A stretch of 64,000 nucleotides of DNA from positions 1 through 64,000 of the forward strand of contig JAKPEO010000007.1 of NCBI GenBank assembly GCA_029551925.1. The letters run 5' to 3'. Source of the stretch: a bacterium (GTDB taxonomy: Bacteria > JAGOBX01). Below the pieces are notes generated by a model, which worked only from the letters and a program-made list of their open reading frames with translations, ran no database searches and was not told where the DNA came from. A program made the position numbers and the translations under genes. This document shows positions 25,470 through 33,695 of this stretch, piece by piece (position 1 is the first letter of the stretch; each line of letters starts with the position of its first letter).

Positions 25470-26409
25470 TATATTAGAAAAACAAATAACACAAATAGCG
25501 TATTCCGAATATACGGACAATATTAGGTTTTCAAAGATTAATGATATAATTCTTAATTTTATTAAAGAGCATTATTTTTATAAAACTAAAAGCATCTACG
25601 CAAAATTTCCGATACATTATCATATAATACCTTATTATTTCAGGAAAATATTGATGAATTTTTATTATAGATTACAATGCGAAAATTATGATGAGTTATT
25701 AATAGAAAACAATATTGGCAATTTTTGCGATAAATATTTGCTCGCGCGGGAAACAGAAAAAAATGTATATATTACATTTGATATTGATACATTGCAGGGC
25801 TACAAGAAAATAGATTATTTTTTGAATTATTTATTAAACCGCAAAAAAGAAAATTTTAAAATTATAGTGTTTTTACCAGTTTGCGCATTTAGATATTCCG
25901 AAGGACATTTATTAGATTTGCTTAAAAGCGGAATAGAAATAGCATGTCATGGTTATGACCATAGCGGAAAAATGCAATTTGATAATGAAATTAAAATATC
26001 AGAAAAACTCAAAAAAATCAAGGAATTTTCAATAAAATTCAAAGTTACAAAATTTCGCGCGCCGGCATTTATATTGACGCAGAATTTATACGATAAAATA
26101 AAATTAGATTTTCAAGAAGATTGGAGCGTTCGCGATGCATATGTGAAAAGCGGACATTTATTTGGTTGTTTTTATTCTGGAATTTTATATGATGATAATT
26201 TTATTTTACGGATATTAAATACATTGCCTGATTGCGATTATGTAAAAACGAAATTTGACGATAAAATGATATTAAAATTAATGTTTGACAAATTGCGGTA
26301 TTTAGAAGAAAATAATTTTTCGTCGATATTATTATTTCATCTGGAATCGCAGTTTTCCGTTAATGCCAGAAATTTTGAAATATTCAAGCAAATAATAACT
26401 TATTTTTGA
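25453..26409 (+). CDS. polysaccharide-deacetylase-like (NodB/CE4 fold) protein
   Basis: 318 residues from a TTG start inside the end of the thioesterase gene; no better start is visible before the conserved part. The first 100 residues are unassigned. From about 105, YITFDIDTLQGYKKIDYFL matches the NodB TFDxD motif, HGYDHSGK matches the H-S/T-x-x-H motif, and KFRAPAF the R-x-x-P motif. CE4 enzymes remove N-acetyl groups from sugar polymers. The spacing is compatible with an active enzyme. No signal peptide was seen, so the substrate may be cytoplasmic or lipid-linked. Target unknown. Confidence 0.75.
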   Translation: MNHQINILEKQITQIAYSEYTDNIRFSKINDIILNFIKEHYFYKTKSIYAKFPIHYHIIPYYFRKILMNFYYRLQCENYDELLIENNIGNFCDKYLLARETEKNVYITFDIDTLQGYKKIDYFLNYLLNRKKENFKIIVFLPVCAFRYSEGHLLDLLKSGIEIACHGYDHSGKMQFDNEIKISEKLKKIKEFSIKFKVTKFRAPAFILTQNLYDKIKLDFQEDWSVRDAYVKSGHLFGCFYSGILYDDNFILRILNTLPDCDYVKTKFDDKMILKLMFDKLRYLEENNFSSILLFHLESQFSVNARNFEIFKQIITYF

Positions 26410-26431
26410 TTATAAAAAAAGGAGTAAAAAA

Positions 26432-27535
26432 ATGGAGAAGATAAAATGGCTGAAATTTGAGATTTTAGAAAATTTTATGAAAGAAGTATTGATAAAATTA
26501 GGCGCAAGCGAAGAAGATGCTGCAATTTGCGCAGATGTATTAATTGCAGCGGATAAACGCGGGATAGATTCTCACGGGATTGCTCGATTTAAAAATGTGT
26601 ATTATGACAGAATAAAAGAAGGCATACAATTTCCAAATGCGCAGATAGAAATAATCAAAGATGCAGAGGCAACGGCTGTGATAGACGCGCATCACGGAAT
26701 GGGTCATTCTGCCGCGAAAAAATCTATGGATATAGCAATTGCCAAAGCAAAGAAATATGGAATTGGAATGACAGCCGTAAAAAATTCCACGCATTACGGT
26801 ATCGCGGGCTATTATGTAATTCAAGCGATTAATAATGATATGATAGGAATAACAGGCACAAATGCAAGACCATCAGTCGCTCCGACTTTCGGCGTGGAAA
26901 ATATGCTCGGCACTAATCCGCTGACTTTTGGGATCCCGACAGATGAAGAATTTCCATTTGTATTGGATTGTGCGACATCATTAGCGCAGCGCGGAAAAAT
27001 AGAGACAAGCGCGCGATTAAATAAAAATATTCCAGATGGTTGGGTGATAGATGAAAACGGCAATACGCGTAATGATCCAAAACAAATTCTAAAAGATTTA
27101 ACGCTCGGCAAAGCGGCATTAACGCCGCTCGGCGGGATAGGAGAAGAAGGCGCGGGCTACAAGGGCTACGGTTATGCTACTGTTGTTGAAATTTTATCTG
27201 CCGCATTACAAAACGGAAAATATTTAAAAGCGTTAAATGATACTTTTAAAGACGGCAAAAAAGTGCCATACGGCATAGGGCATTTTTTTATAGCAATAAA
27301 TATCGAAAATTTTATAGAACCCGTGTTGTTTAAAAAAATCGCAGGCAGTATTTTACGCGAATTGCGAAATTCAAAAAAAATGCCGGGACAATCAAAAATT
27401 TATACGGCTGGCGAAAAAGAATATTTAATATGGCTTGAAAGAAAAGATAAAGGCGCGCCGTTAACAGAAGAAACTTTAAAGGAATTGCAGATGATATGCA
27501 AAGAATTGAATATTACGAATTATGATTTTTCTTGA
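26432..27535 (+). CDS. Ldh2/YlbC-family malate/L-lactate-type dehydrogenase
   Basis: 367 residues of the NAD(P)-dependent 2-oxoacid reductase family unrelated to classic LDH/MDH. Seen: EEDAAICADVLIAADKRGIDSHGIARF at the start region, the catalytic His in DSHG, MTAVKNSTHYGIAGYY, GTNARPSVAPTFG, LGTNPLTFGIP and LDCATSLAQRGKIE. AAAGGAG precedes the ATG. Family members act on malate, lactate, ureidoglycolate, pyrroline carboxylates or other 2-oxo acids; the neighbours do not decide. A short plain-stop region leads to the next promoter, which overlaps its stop codon. Confidence 0.9.
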   Translation: MEKIKWLKFEILENFMKEVLIKLGASEEDAAICADVLIAADKRGIDSHGIARFKNVYYDRIKEGIQFPNAQIEIIKDAEATAVIDAHHGMGHSAAKKSMDIAIAKAKKYGIGMTAVKNSTHYGIAGYYVIQAINNDMIGITGTNARPSVAPTFGVENMLGTNPLTFGIPTDEEFPFVLDCATSLAQRGKIETSARLNKNIPDGWVIDENGNTRNDPKQILKDLTLGKAALTPLGGIGEEGAGYKGYGYATVVEILSAALQNGKYLKALNDTFKDGKKVPYGIGHFFIAINIENFIEPVLFKKIAGSILRELRNSKKMPGQSKIYTAGEKEYLIWLERKDKGAPLTEETLKELQMICKELNITNYDFS

Positions 27536-27560
27536 CTTTAATTATTTTTATTATTAGAAT
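27532..27560 (+). promoter_or_regulatory. promoter of the RNA methyltransferase gene
   Basis: -35 TTGACT (27532-27537) overlaps the stop codon of the dehydrogenase gene; 17-base spacer; -10 TAGAAT (27555-27560); start codon at 27592. Confidence 0.55.
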
Positions 27561-27591
27561 ATAAAAAATTTTTATTGAGAGTTAGTAATTT

Positions 27592-28383
27592 ATGGACTTT
27601 AAAGAATTGCCGCAAAAAATCGAGACAGAAATATTTAAACTGCATAAAAAACGCTATAGAAAAGAAACATATAAATATATAATCGAAGGAATAATATGCA
27701 TAAATGAGTTATTAAATGCTGGAATTGAACCGTTTTATGTAGTGTGTTCAGACGAATTTATCAATTCTGAAAAAAGCGTTGATATTCTTTCAAAATTGAA
27801 AAAAATAAAGGTTCCTATTTATACTATTTCTACTAAGACATTTGAAAAAATGGTTGATACTGTTTCGCCGCAAGGAATATTTTGCGTAGCGCCGATGAAG
27901 TTTATACCAATGGAAACAGCGTTAAAAAAGCAGGATAGTAAAATTTTGATATTGGATAGAATGTCTGACCCGGGGAATTTAGGCACGATAATTAGAAGCG
28001 CCGCGGCATTTAATTTTTCAGGCATTTTTATTTTGTCTAACAGCGTAGAATTGTATAATATGAAAGTAATACGCAGCGCGTTGGGTTCTCATTTGCATAT
28101 ACCGATACTGTATGATATTGAAGCAAATTTTGTTTTAGATACATTAAAAGAAAAAGAATTTAAAATATTTGCGGCAGTGCCGTCAGACGGCGAACCGTAT
28201 TATTCTGTTTTGAATAAAAAAGACAAAATTGCCATTATAATAGGCAATGAACATCACGGGATAGATCCGGAAATTTTAAAAAACGATTATATCAAAAAAA
28301 TTAGGATTCCATTAAATCCGAAAATAGAATCGTTGAACGCGGCAGTTTCCGCGTCAGTAATTATGGCATTTTTGCAATTATAA
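27592..28383 (+). CDS. SpoU/TrmH-family RNA 2'-O-methyltransferase
   Basis: 263 residues: an N-terminal substrate-binding domain (about 1-100, RYRKETYKYIIEGI) and a C-terminal SPOUT knot. Knot motifs seen: ILDRMSDPGNLGTIIRSAAAF (motif 1 with Asn and Arg), IIIGNEHHGIDPEIL (motif 2) and IRIPLNPKIESLNAAVSASV (motif 3). Such enzymes methylate ribose in rRNA or tRNA using SAM (RlmB, TrmH, TsnR types); which site is modified cannot be read here. Followed after 5 bases by the HhH protein gene. Confidence 0.92.
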   Translation: MDFKELPQKIETEIFKLHKKRYRKETYKYIIEGIICINELLNAGIEPFYVVCSDEFINSEKSVDILSKLKKIKVPIYTISTKTFEKMVDTVSPQGIFCVAPMKFIPMETALKKQDSKILILDRMSDPGNLGTIIRSAAAFNFSGIFILSNSVELYNMKVIRSALGSHLHIPILYDIEANFVLDTLKEKEFKIFAAVPSDGEPYYSVLNKKDKIAIIIGNEHHGIDPEILKNDYIKKIRIPLNPKIESLNAAVSASVIMAFLQL

Positions 28384-28388
28384 ATGTT

Positions 28389-29330
28389 ATGAAATTTTTT
28401 AAATATAAGATTTTAGTCATAGGTTTAATTATTGTAATCATTGTTAATTTATATTTGATTTTTAATTTTGAGAAATTACGGGAAAAAATATTAGCAGACC
28501 AGCCAAATCTTCCGCCGCCCAGAAAAATTCAAAATATTAAAAATGACCATTTGCCGTTGGTTGAATTAAACGAAAAAGAAAAACAAGAATTTATTGAATC
28601 AATGAAATTAGATTTGAATACAGCGGTAATTGACGAATTAGTAAAAATTAGTGGAATAGGTCCGGGCACTGCGAAAAAAATAATAAAATATCGAAAGGAA
28701 AACGGGCCATTTAAAAGTATTGAAGATTTGCTGAATGTTCCAGGTATTGGCGAAACCAAATTTAATTCGTTTAAAGAATATATTACAGTTCGGAAGAGTG
28801 CGACTGAACTTGAAGAAACCGAAAAAAAAGAACAAGAAGAAAAAAAAATAACAGCACCGCCGCCGCCGAACCAGAAAAAAATTAAAATGGTGTATTCAGA
28901 TAAAGTTGATATAAATTCAGCGGATTTAGAAGAATTAATGAGCGTTGAAGGTATTGGAAAAAATATGGCACAGCGTATAATAGATTATCGTGAAATAAAT
29001 AATGGCTTTAAAACAATTGAAGAATTATCTAATGTAAAAGGTATTAGTTCTGCGCGAGTAGAAAAATTAAAGCCGCATCTTGAATTAAAGCCGTATAAGA
29101 AAAAAATATGGAAGCCGTCTGATATTGCTAATATAGAGCCGATGAATTTGAATACTTGTAATTATCTTGAATTGCGGCAATTGCCTTATATTTCAGTAGA
29201 AATAGCAAATGCTATTTTGGAATTTCGTAAAAAGCACGGAAAATTTAATTCTGTGAATGACCTTAGAAAAATCAAAGAAATAGATTATACAACATTCACT
29301 CACATAAAAAAAATGTTTTTTGTTTACTAA
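28389..29330 (+). CDS. membrane-anchored ComEA-like protein with three HhH repeats
   Basis: 313 residues. N-terminal membrane helix (about 7-27), then three helix-hairpin-helix units near 75-135 (LDLNTAVIDELVKISGIGPGTAKKI), 175-230 (DINSADLEELMSVEGIGKNMAQRI) and 250-310 (MNLNTCNYLELRQLPYISVEIANAI), with a Pro/Lys linker between the first two. ComEA binds double-stranded DNA at the outer face of the membrane during uptake. The third unit lacks the Gly-Ile-Gly turn and may not bind DNA. No other competence gene is nearby. A DNA uptake role is plausible but unproven. Confidence 0.82.
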   Translation: MKFFKYKILVIGLIIVIIVNLYLIFNFEKLREKILADQPNLPPPRKIQNIKNDHLPLVELNEKEKQEFIESMKLDLNTAVIDELVKISGIGPGTAKKIIKYRKENGPFKSIEDLLNVPGIGETKFNSFKEYITVRKSATELEETEKKEQEEKKITAPPPPNQKKIKMVYSDKVDINSADLEELMSVEGIGKNMAQRIIDYREINNGFKTIEELSNVKGISSARVEKLKPHLELKPYKKKIWKPSDIANIEPMNLNTCNYLELRQLPYISVEIANAILEFRKKHGKFNSVNDLRKIKEIDYTTFTHIKKMFFVY

Positions 29331-29336
29331 AAAATA

Positions 29337-29366
29337 TTGACAAATGAATGTAAGATAAAGTATAAT
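29337..29366 (+). promoter_or_regulatory. promoter of the 29375/HDOD operon, nearly leaderless
   Basis: -35 TTGACA (29337-29342), 18-base spacer, -10 TATAAT (29361-29366). The ATG at 29375 is eight bases after the -10, so transcription would start on or next to the start codon. Confidence 0.65.
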
Positions 29367-29374
29367 TTTTAGTA

Positions 29375-29740
29375 ATGCAAGAAAAAGTAATAAAACGCGA
29401 AGTTTTTTTTGATGCTTTAAAGCCGGGAATGAAATTAATCACGCCGATATTAGATGACAACGGCAGAGTGTTAGTGCCGAAAGACACGATTTTGACTGAT
29501 AAAATAATTGAAAAAACCAGAGAATTTTTTGATGGTTTTAATGATACTAATCGTTATTGGATTGAAGAAAAAATTTATATTCGCTCACAAGAAGAAGAAA
29601 AATACGAACTATTAAAACAGCGAATAGCCGATAGATTTAAGCCGTATCAAAATAATCATTTCTATCAATTTTTAGAAAATTTTAGTTTAAAGGCATTTGA
29701 TTATTTAATAAAAAAATGCCCGGAATTATATGAAAAATAA
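29375..29740 (+). CDS. small protein like the N-terminal part of HD-GYP regulators
   Basis: 121 residues. The first 50 (VFFDALKPGMKLITPILDDNGRVLVPKDTILTDK in the family pattern, split by turns) match the short beta domain that commonly precedes HD-GYP phosphodiesterase domains. The rest is helical and unassigned. No HD domain follows; instead the next gene, overlapping by 11 bases, encodes an HDOD protein. The two may act as one split regulator. The promoter indicates that the mRNA has little or no leader. Confidence in the gene is good, in the role low. Confidence 0.7.
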   Translation: MQEKVIKREVFFDALKPGMKLITPILDDNGRVLVPKDTILTDKIIEKTREFFDGFNDTNRYWIEEKIYIRSQEEEKYELLKQRIADRFKPYQNNHFYQFLENFSLKAFDYLIKKCPELYEK

Positions 29741-30593
29741 GATATTTGAAAACACTACAAAAAATATAATAGAAAACTTTGAAAAAAAAAATACGCTTTC
29801 TGCTGTTCGAGAAATTAGAGAAAAATTCAATACTTTGAATATCAAAGAAATTCATAATTGGCTGCAGACGAATTATCCTGAATTTGTCGATAAAACAAAA
29901 GAAATATTCAACAATTTAATATATCAGCCGAAGACAGCTATTCATAATATTGACGAAGCGATTGCGATATTAGGTAAATATAAAGTTTTAGAAACTGTAA
30001 TTTTATATAAAATCCTAAAAGATACTTTTTTAAAAGAAGATTCGCATATTCGCAAGCAATTTTATCATAATATAGCGACTGCTATAATGGCACATTATAC
30101 TGTGCCGATTTTTTATAAAACTATTGATTCTAATTTTGAAATTTTTATTTGCGGTTTTTATCATAATTTTGGCAAGATGCTGCTGTTGAATTTTGAAAAA
30201 GGAATGTATTTGAATATTTTTGACGAATCAATAACAGAAAATCTAAATTTTTATGAAGTAGAAAACAAAGTATTTGCTCGTTCTTTGCAAATACTTCTTA
30301 TTATTCGGATTTTAAAGTATCTTGAATATCCTGAAAAAATGCAGAATATTATTGAATTTTATCGTTCGCCTAATTTAGGAAAATATCAAAAAGAATCCAG
30401 TATTTTGCATATTTCTGATATTTTAGTATCGTCTCTTTGTATTGGCGAGACCGGAGATAATAAACTTCCTGAATTTAATAAAACAGTGATGAATTATTTG
30501 CATTTAACGCCTGATTTGATGAAGGAAGTATTCAAATTAATTATTCCGCGATTTGTTGACATTCCAAAATTTACAAAAATAATTTTATTTTAA
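29730..30593 (+). CDS. HDOD-domain signalling protein
   Basis: 287 residues. The HDOD-type core (about 70-230) shows NIDEAIAILGKYKVLETVILYK, RKQFYHNIATAIMA and FICGFYHNFGKMLLLNFE; the last has the degenerate HD-like motif of the family. HDOD proteins lack the full metal site of HD hydrolases and act as signalling adaptors for motility, c-di-GMP or stress. It overlaps the preceding small gene by 11 bases. Followed 30 bases later by bioB, unrelated in role. The N-terminal 60 residues are helical and unassigned. Confidence 0.8.
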   Translation: MKNKIFENTTKNIIENFEKKNTLSAVREIREKFNTLNIKEIHNWLQTNYPEFVDKTKEIFNNLIYQPKTAIHNIDEAIAILGKYKVLETVILYKILKDTFLKEDSHIRKQFYHNIATAIMAHYTVPIFYKTIDSNFEIFICGFYHNFGKMLLLNFEKGMYLNIFDESITENLNFYEVENKVFARSLQILLIIRILKYLEYPEKMQNIIEFYRSPNLGKYQKESSILHISDILVSSLCIGETGDNKLPEFNKTVMNYLHLTPDLMKEVFKLIIPRFVDIPKFTKIILF

Positions 30594-30623
30594 TTTTTGA
30601 AAATAATTATTTACTGCTTGAAT

Positions 30624-31532
30624 ATGACTAAAAAAAAGATTCGTGAATTATTGAAATGTGATATATTTGAACTTATCAAAGAATCGCGAAAAATTTATTT
30701 AGAAAAATGTCAAAATAAATTTGAAATATGCTCGATAGTAAATGCTAAATCCGGCAGATGCTCGGAAGACTGTAAGTTTTGCGCGCAATCTGGACATTAT
30801 AAGACAGCTGCGCAGTCTTTTGATTTAATTAGCGAAAATGAAGTTTTGAAATGCGCGGAAATTGCTGAAAAAAATAAAGCCGAACGTTTTGGAATTGTAA
30901 CAAGCGGTCGGGGGCTTAATGATAAACAGATTTTAAAAATTTCTAAAATGTTAGAAAAAATAAATATTGAAAAAAATATCAAACCGTGCGCATCGCTTGG
31001 AGAATTAACAGAAAAGCAGTTATTGATATTAAAAGAAAGCGGGCTGACGAGATTCCATCACAATATTGAAACATCAGAAAAATTTTATTCAAATATTGTG
31101 ACAACGCATAGTTTTAAAGATAGAATTGCAATGATTGAAAGATTAAAAAAAATTGGTTTTGAAGTTTGTTCAGGCGGCATAATAGGGCTCGGCGAAAGTA
31201 TTGAAGATAGAATTGAAATGGCGCTGACTTTAAAAAAACTTGAAGTTGACGCTGTGCCGATTAATATATTGATGCCAATAAAAGGTACGCCATTAGAAAA
31301 TGTTAAAAGAATATCTGTTTTTGAAATAATCAAAACAATAGCGCTGTTTAGAATTATATTGGAAGATAAAATGATAAAACTTGCCGCTGGCAGAGAGACA
31401 CTCGGTGATTTTCAAGGGCTGTCATTTTTAGCAGGCGCTAATGGTTTTATTATTGGCGGGTATTTGACTATTGCAGGCAGAAGCGTTGAAGACGATTGGA
31501 AATTACTTGAAAATTTAACAAAGTTTTTTTGA
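30624..31532 (+). CDS. bioB: biotin synthase
   Basis: About 302 residues from this ATG. A radical SAM enzyme inserting sulfur into dethiobiotin. Seen: CSIVNAKSGRCSEDCKFCAQS, with the CxxxCxxC iron-sulfur motif in SGRCSEDCKFC, RFGIVTSGRGL, HHNIETSEKFYSNIVTTH with a conserved Asn/Glu block, CSGGIIGLGES, PINILMPIKGTPLEN, and KLAAGRETLGDFQ. A TTG at 30597 would add nine unconserved residues (MKIIIYCLN), so the ATG is preferred; neither has a clear ribosome binding site. No other biotin genes are in the window, so this is either a scattered pathway or salvage from dethiobiotin. Confidence 0.92.
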   Translation: MTKKKIRELLKCDIFELIKESRKIYLEKCQNKFEICSIVNAKSGRCSEDCKFCAQSGHYKTAAQSFDLISENEVLKCAEIAEKNKAERFGIVTSGRGLNDKQILKISKMLEKINIEKNIKPCASLGELTEKQLLILKESGLTRFHHNIETSEKFYSNIVTTHSFKDRIAMIERLKKIGFEVCSGGIIGLGESIEDRIEMALTLKKLEVDAVPINILMPIKGTPLENVKRISVFEIIKTIALFRIILEDKMIKLAAGRETLGDFQGLSFLAGANGFIIGGYLTIAGRSVEDDWKLLENLTKFF

Positions 31533-31661
31533 CTATTTAATGATAATCATTTTTTTTTTGCTTGTGTATATCAGCGAGCGGAAAATTTTATCAGCTGCTG
31601 AACCGCAAGCCAGTAAACGTAAAACTGAAAAATAAATCCATCAAAATTATTATGAAATCTT

Positions 31662-31697
31662 ATTTGAACTTTTTGGGCGATGCCCAAATGCTCAAAT
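31662..31697. repeat. two-part inverted repeat before the HD gene
   Basis: Inner TTGGGC/GCCCAA closed by a 3-base loop and outer ATTTGA/TCAAAT. It lies 20-60 bases upstream of a very strong promoter (31720-31748). Possible terminator for bioB without a T run, or an operator; the GC-rich inner stem stands out here. Confidence 0.5.
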
Positions 31698-31719
31698 TGA
31701 AAAAATGCCAAGAAAAAAA

Positions 31720-31748
31720 TTGACAAATAAAAATGGTGAAAGTATAAT
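31720..31748 (+). promoter_or_regulatory. consensus sigma70-type promoter of the HD hydrolase gene
   Basis: A perfect -35 TTGACA (31720-31725), 17-base spacer and perfect -10 TATAAT (31743-31748), the best promoter in the window. The start codon is about 50 bases downstream. Confidence 0.75.
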
Positions 31749-31798
31749 AGTAATTTTGAAATTATTATTATAATTTTTTGTGGGAATATTTTTATTTT

Positions 31799-33199
31799 AT
31801 GACATTAATGAAGTTTGATCCGCGTAGTAAATCGGATATAATACGAGATCCGATACACGGATATATAAGGTTTACATTAGGCGACGGCGAATCAGATGCC
31901 GGCGAAAATGATTTAATAGATACTAAATGGATGCAGCGATTGAAGCGTATATTTCAGTTGCAGACCGCGTGGCTGGTATATCCTGGCGCGGTGCATACGC
32001 GCTTTTTGCATTCATTAGGAGTAATGCATTTAGCAGGAAAATTTGCTAAAAAATTATATTATCATTTTAAAGAAGTTTATCCGAACGAGTCAATACCAGA
32101 TGTTGAAGCAGTTGTAGAAACTTGTAGGATTGCCGGATTATTGCACGATATAGGACACGGACCATTTGGTCACACATTAGATCAAGTATATACCTATAAA
32201 AAATTCAAAGTTACGCACGAAGATATTGGCAGAAAAATAATTATGACAGAATTAGCGGATATAATAAAAAATATTCGCCGATCGCCGGAAGGAAAATTTG
32301 AAACTGCTCTCGATCCTGAATTAATTTGTAATTTTATTAAGCCGATTGGCGAATATAAAAATTTATGGGAAAAGATATTTTCAAAAATAATTTACGGATT
32401 ATACAGCGTGGATAAACTTGATTATTTAATACGAGACGCGTATTATTGCGGCGTGCGCGAATACGGATTGCTCGATATTGATAGATTATTAGAGACGACC
32501 TCTGTATTTGAAGACGGTTTGGTATTACATAAAAGTTCTGCCGCAGCATTAAAGGCATTCTTAATTGCTAGGCTTTTTATGTATGAAAATGTATATTATC
32601 ACAAAACAGTAAGGTCAATTGATATATCATTTTCTGAAATATTAGAGCCGGCATTTGATGAATTAGAATTAGGCAATCCATTAGATAATCTCAAAAAATT
32701 TTATAAATTAGACGATTTTTATATGCATTCGTGCATAACTTCTTGGGCGGATACTGAAAAAGGACGCAAACAGCAAATAGGCATAGAATGGCAAAATTTA
32801 TTAAATCGAAAATTGCGTTGGAAGATAGCGTATCAAAAAGATATTAATGCGTTGTCAGTTGATAATATATTTTTCAAAGTGCCTGATAAAGAAACAATAA
32901 GAAATATGATAAATTCACAACTAAATGAGCCGATAGACATAAGAGTGGATACTCCGATACTAGATGTCAGACCGGAGAATCCGTTTTCTACCAAAGAGCG
33001 GAAAAACGCTGTAGCCATATTTGATCCGATATTGAAGAAAATAGATAAAAATGGTTTGAGTAAATTAAGTAAAAATATACCGGTGAAATTTATATCGTTC
33101 AGAATATTTTCTGAATTGAAAGATACTCGTAAAATATACGACTGTGCAAAAAATTTATTTGAACAAACAGATTTTGATTTACAAGAATCGAGTTTTTAA
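31799..33199 (+). CDS. HD-superfamily phosphohydrolase (dGTPase/SAMHD1-like)
   Basis: About 466 residues. Seen: the IRDPIHGYIRF opening typical of this family, HTRFLHSLGVMHLAGKFA with the first His, the HD motif AGLLHDIGHGPFGHTLDQV, THEDIGRKI, and YSVDKLDYLIRDAYYCGV with the last metal Asp. The H...HD...D set is complete. Relatives include dNTP triphosphohydrolases and YdhJ-type enzymes. The rest of the protein (about 300-466) is less conserved. Starts at ATG 31799 or ATG 31808 are possible; a GTG at 31778 is in frame but would add unconserved residues. Expressed from a consensus promoter. Confidence 0.88.
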   Translation: MTLMKFDPRSKSDIIRDPIHGYIRFTLGDGESDAGENDLIDTKWMQRLKRIFQLQTAWLVYPGAVHTRFLHSLGVMHLAGKFAKKLYYHFKEVYPNESIPDVEAVVETCRIAGLLHDIGHGPFGHTLDQVYTYKKFKVTHEDIGRKIIMTELADIIKNIRRSPEGKFETALDPELICNFIKPIGEYKNLWEKIFSKIIYGLYSVDKLDYLIRDAYYCGVREYGLLDIDRLLETTSVFEDGLVLHKSSAAALKAFLIARLFMYENVYYHKTVRSIDISFSEILEPAFDELELGNPLDNLKKFYKLDDFYMHSCITSWADTEKGRKQQIGIEWQNLLNRKLRWKIAYQKDINALSVDNIFFKVPDKETIRNMINSQLNEPIDIRVDTPILDVRPENPFSTKERKNAVAIFDPILKKIDKNGLSKLSKNIPVKFISFRIFSELKDTRKIYDCAKNLFEQTDFDLQESSF

Positions 33200-33206
33200 G
33201 TATAAT
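33178..33206 (+). promoter_or_regulatory. promoter of the 33237-38280 operon
   Basis: -35 TTTACA (33178-33183) lies inside the end of the HD gene; 17-base spacer; -10 TATAAT (33201-33206). A GGGAG ribosome site follows before the ATG at 33237. Confidence 0.55.
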
Positions 33207-33236
33207 ATTTAATTTTATAAGGGAGTGTTTTGAAAA

Positions 33237-33668
33237 ATGAGAGTTTTAAGTGAAATTAATAAAGAAAAAGAAGAAAGTAAAAAACAGAGAATCGCGAAAG
33301 AGAAGATTTATCAAAAACTCAAAGAAATTGATGTTATTTTAAGAGTTAAGCCGATGAATTCGTTTGAGAAAGTATATATTTCACTTGCGATACAGAAAAT
33401 AATAGAAGAATTAGCAATAAATTATTCGCTTGGGAAAGTAGAATATAAAGATGAAAATGATATTTTTGAAATTGATATAATTAATCCTCAACTTACCACT
33501 ACGGATTTAAAGAATATTTTGTATAGAGAAAAACAGAATCACAGGATTTATTCATTATTTCAAGCGTTGAAAGAAATGGATGATTTTCAGGTTACAAATA
33601 ATCCTGCTGGCTCTGGAATATTAATAAAAGTTTTTAAAAAAATAAATAAAGATAAAGAATTATCTTAA
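33237..33668 (+). CDS. unknown small cytoplasmic protein at the head of the TPR/PASTA operon
   Basis: 143 residues. The first 35 are a highly charged helix (EINKEKEESKKQRIAKEK); then RVKPMNSFEKVYISLAIQ and two short alpha-beta stretches with a terminal GSGILIKVFKK. The PMNSFEK segment weakly recalls the R3H nucleic-acid-binding motif (PMNxxER) but the diagnostic Arg and His are missing, so I make no call. GGGAG precedes the ATG. It heads a run of six closely spaced genes to 38280. Confidence 0.7.
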   Translation: MRVLSEINKEKEESKKQRIAKEKIYQKLKEIDVILRVKPMNSFEKVYISLAIQKIIEELAINYSLGKVEYKDENDIFEIDIINPQLTTTDLKNILYREKQNHRIYSLFQALKEMDDFQVTNNPAGSGILIKVFKKINKDKELS

Positions 33669-33695
33669 ATCTAAATTTTGTAAAATATAAAACAA

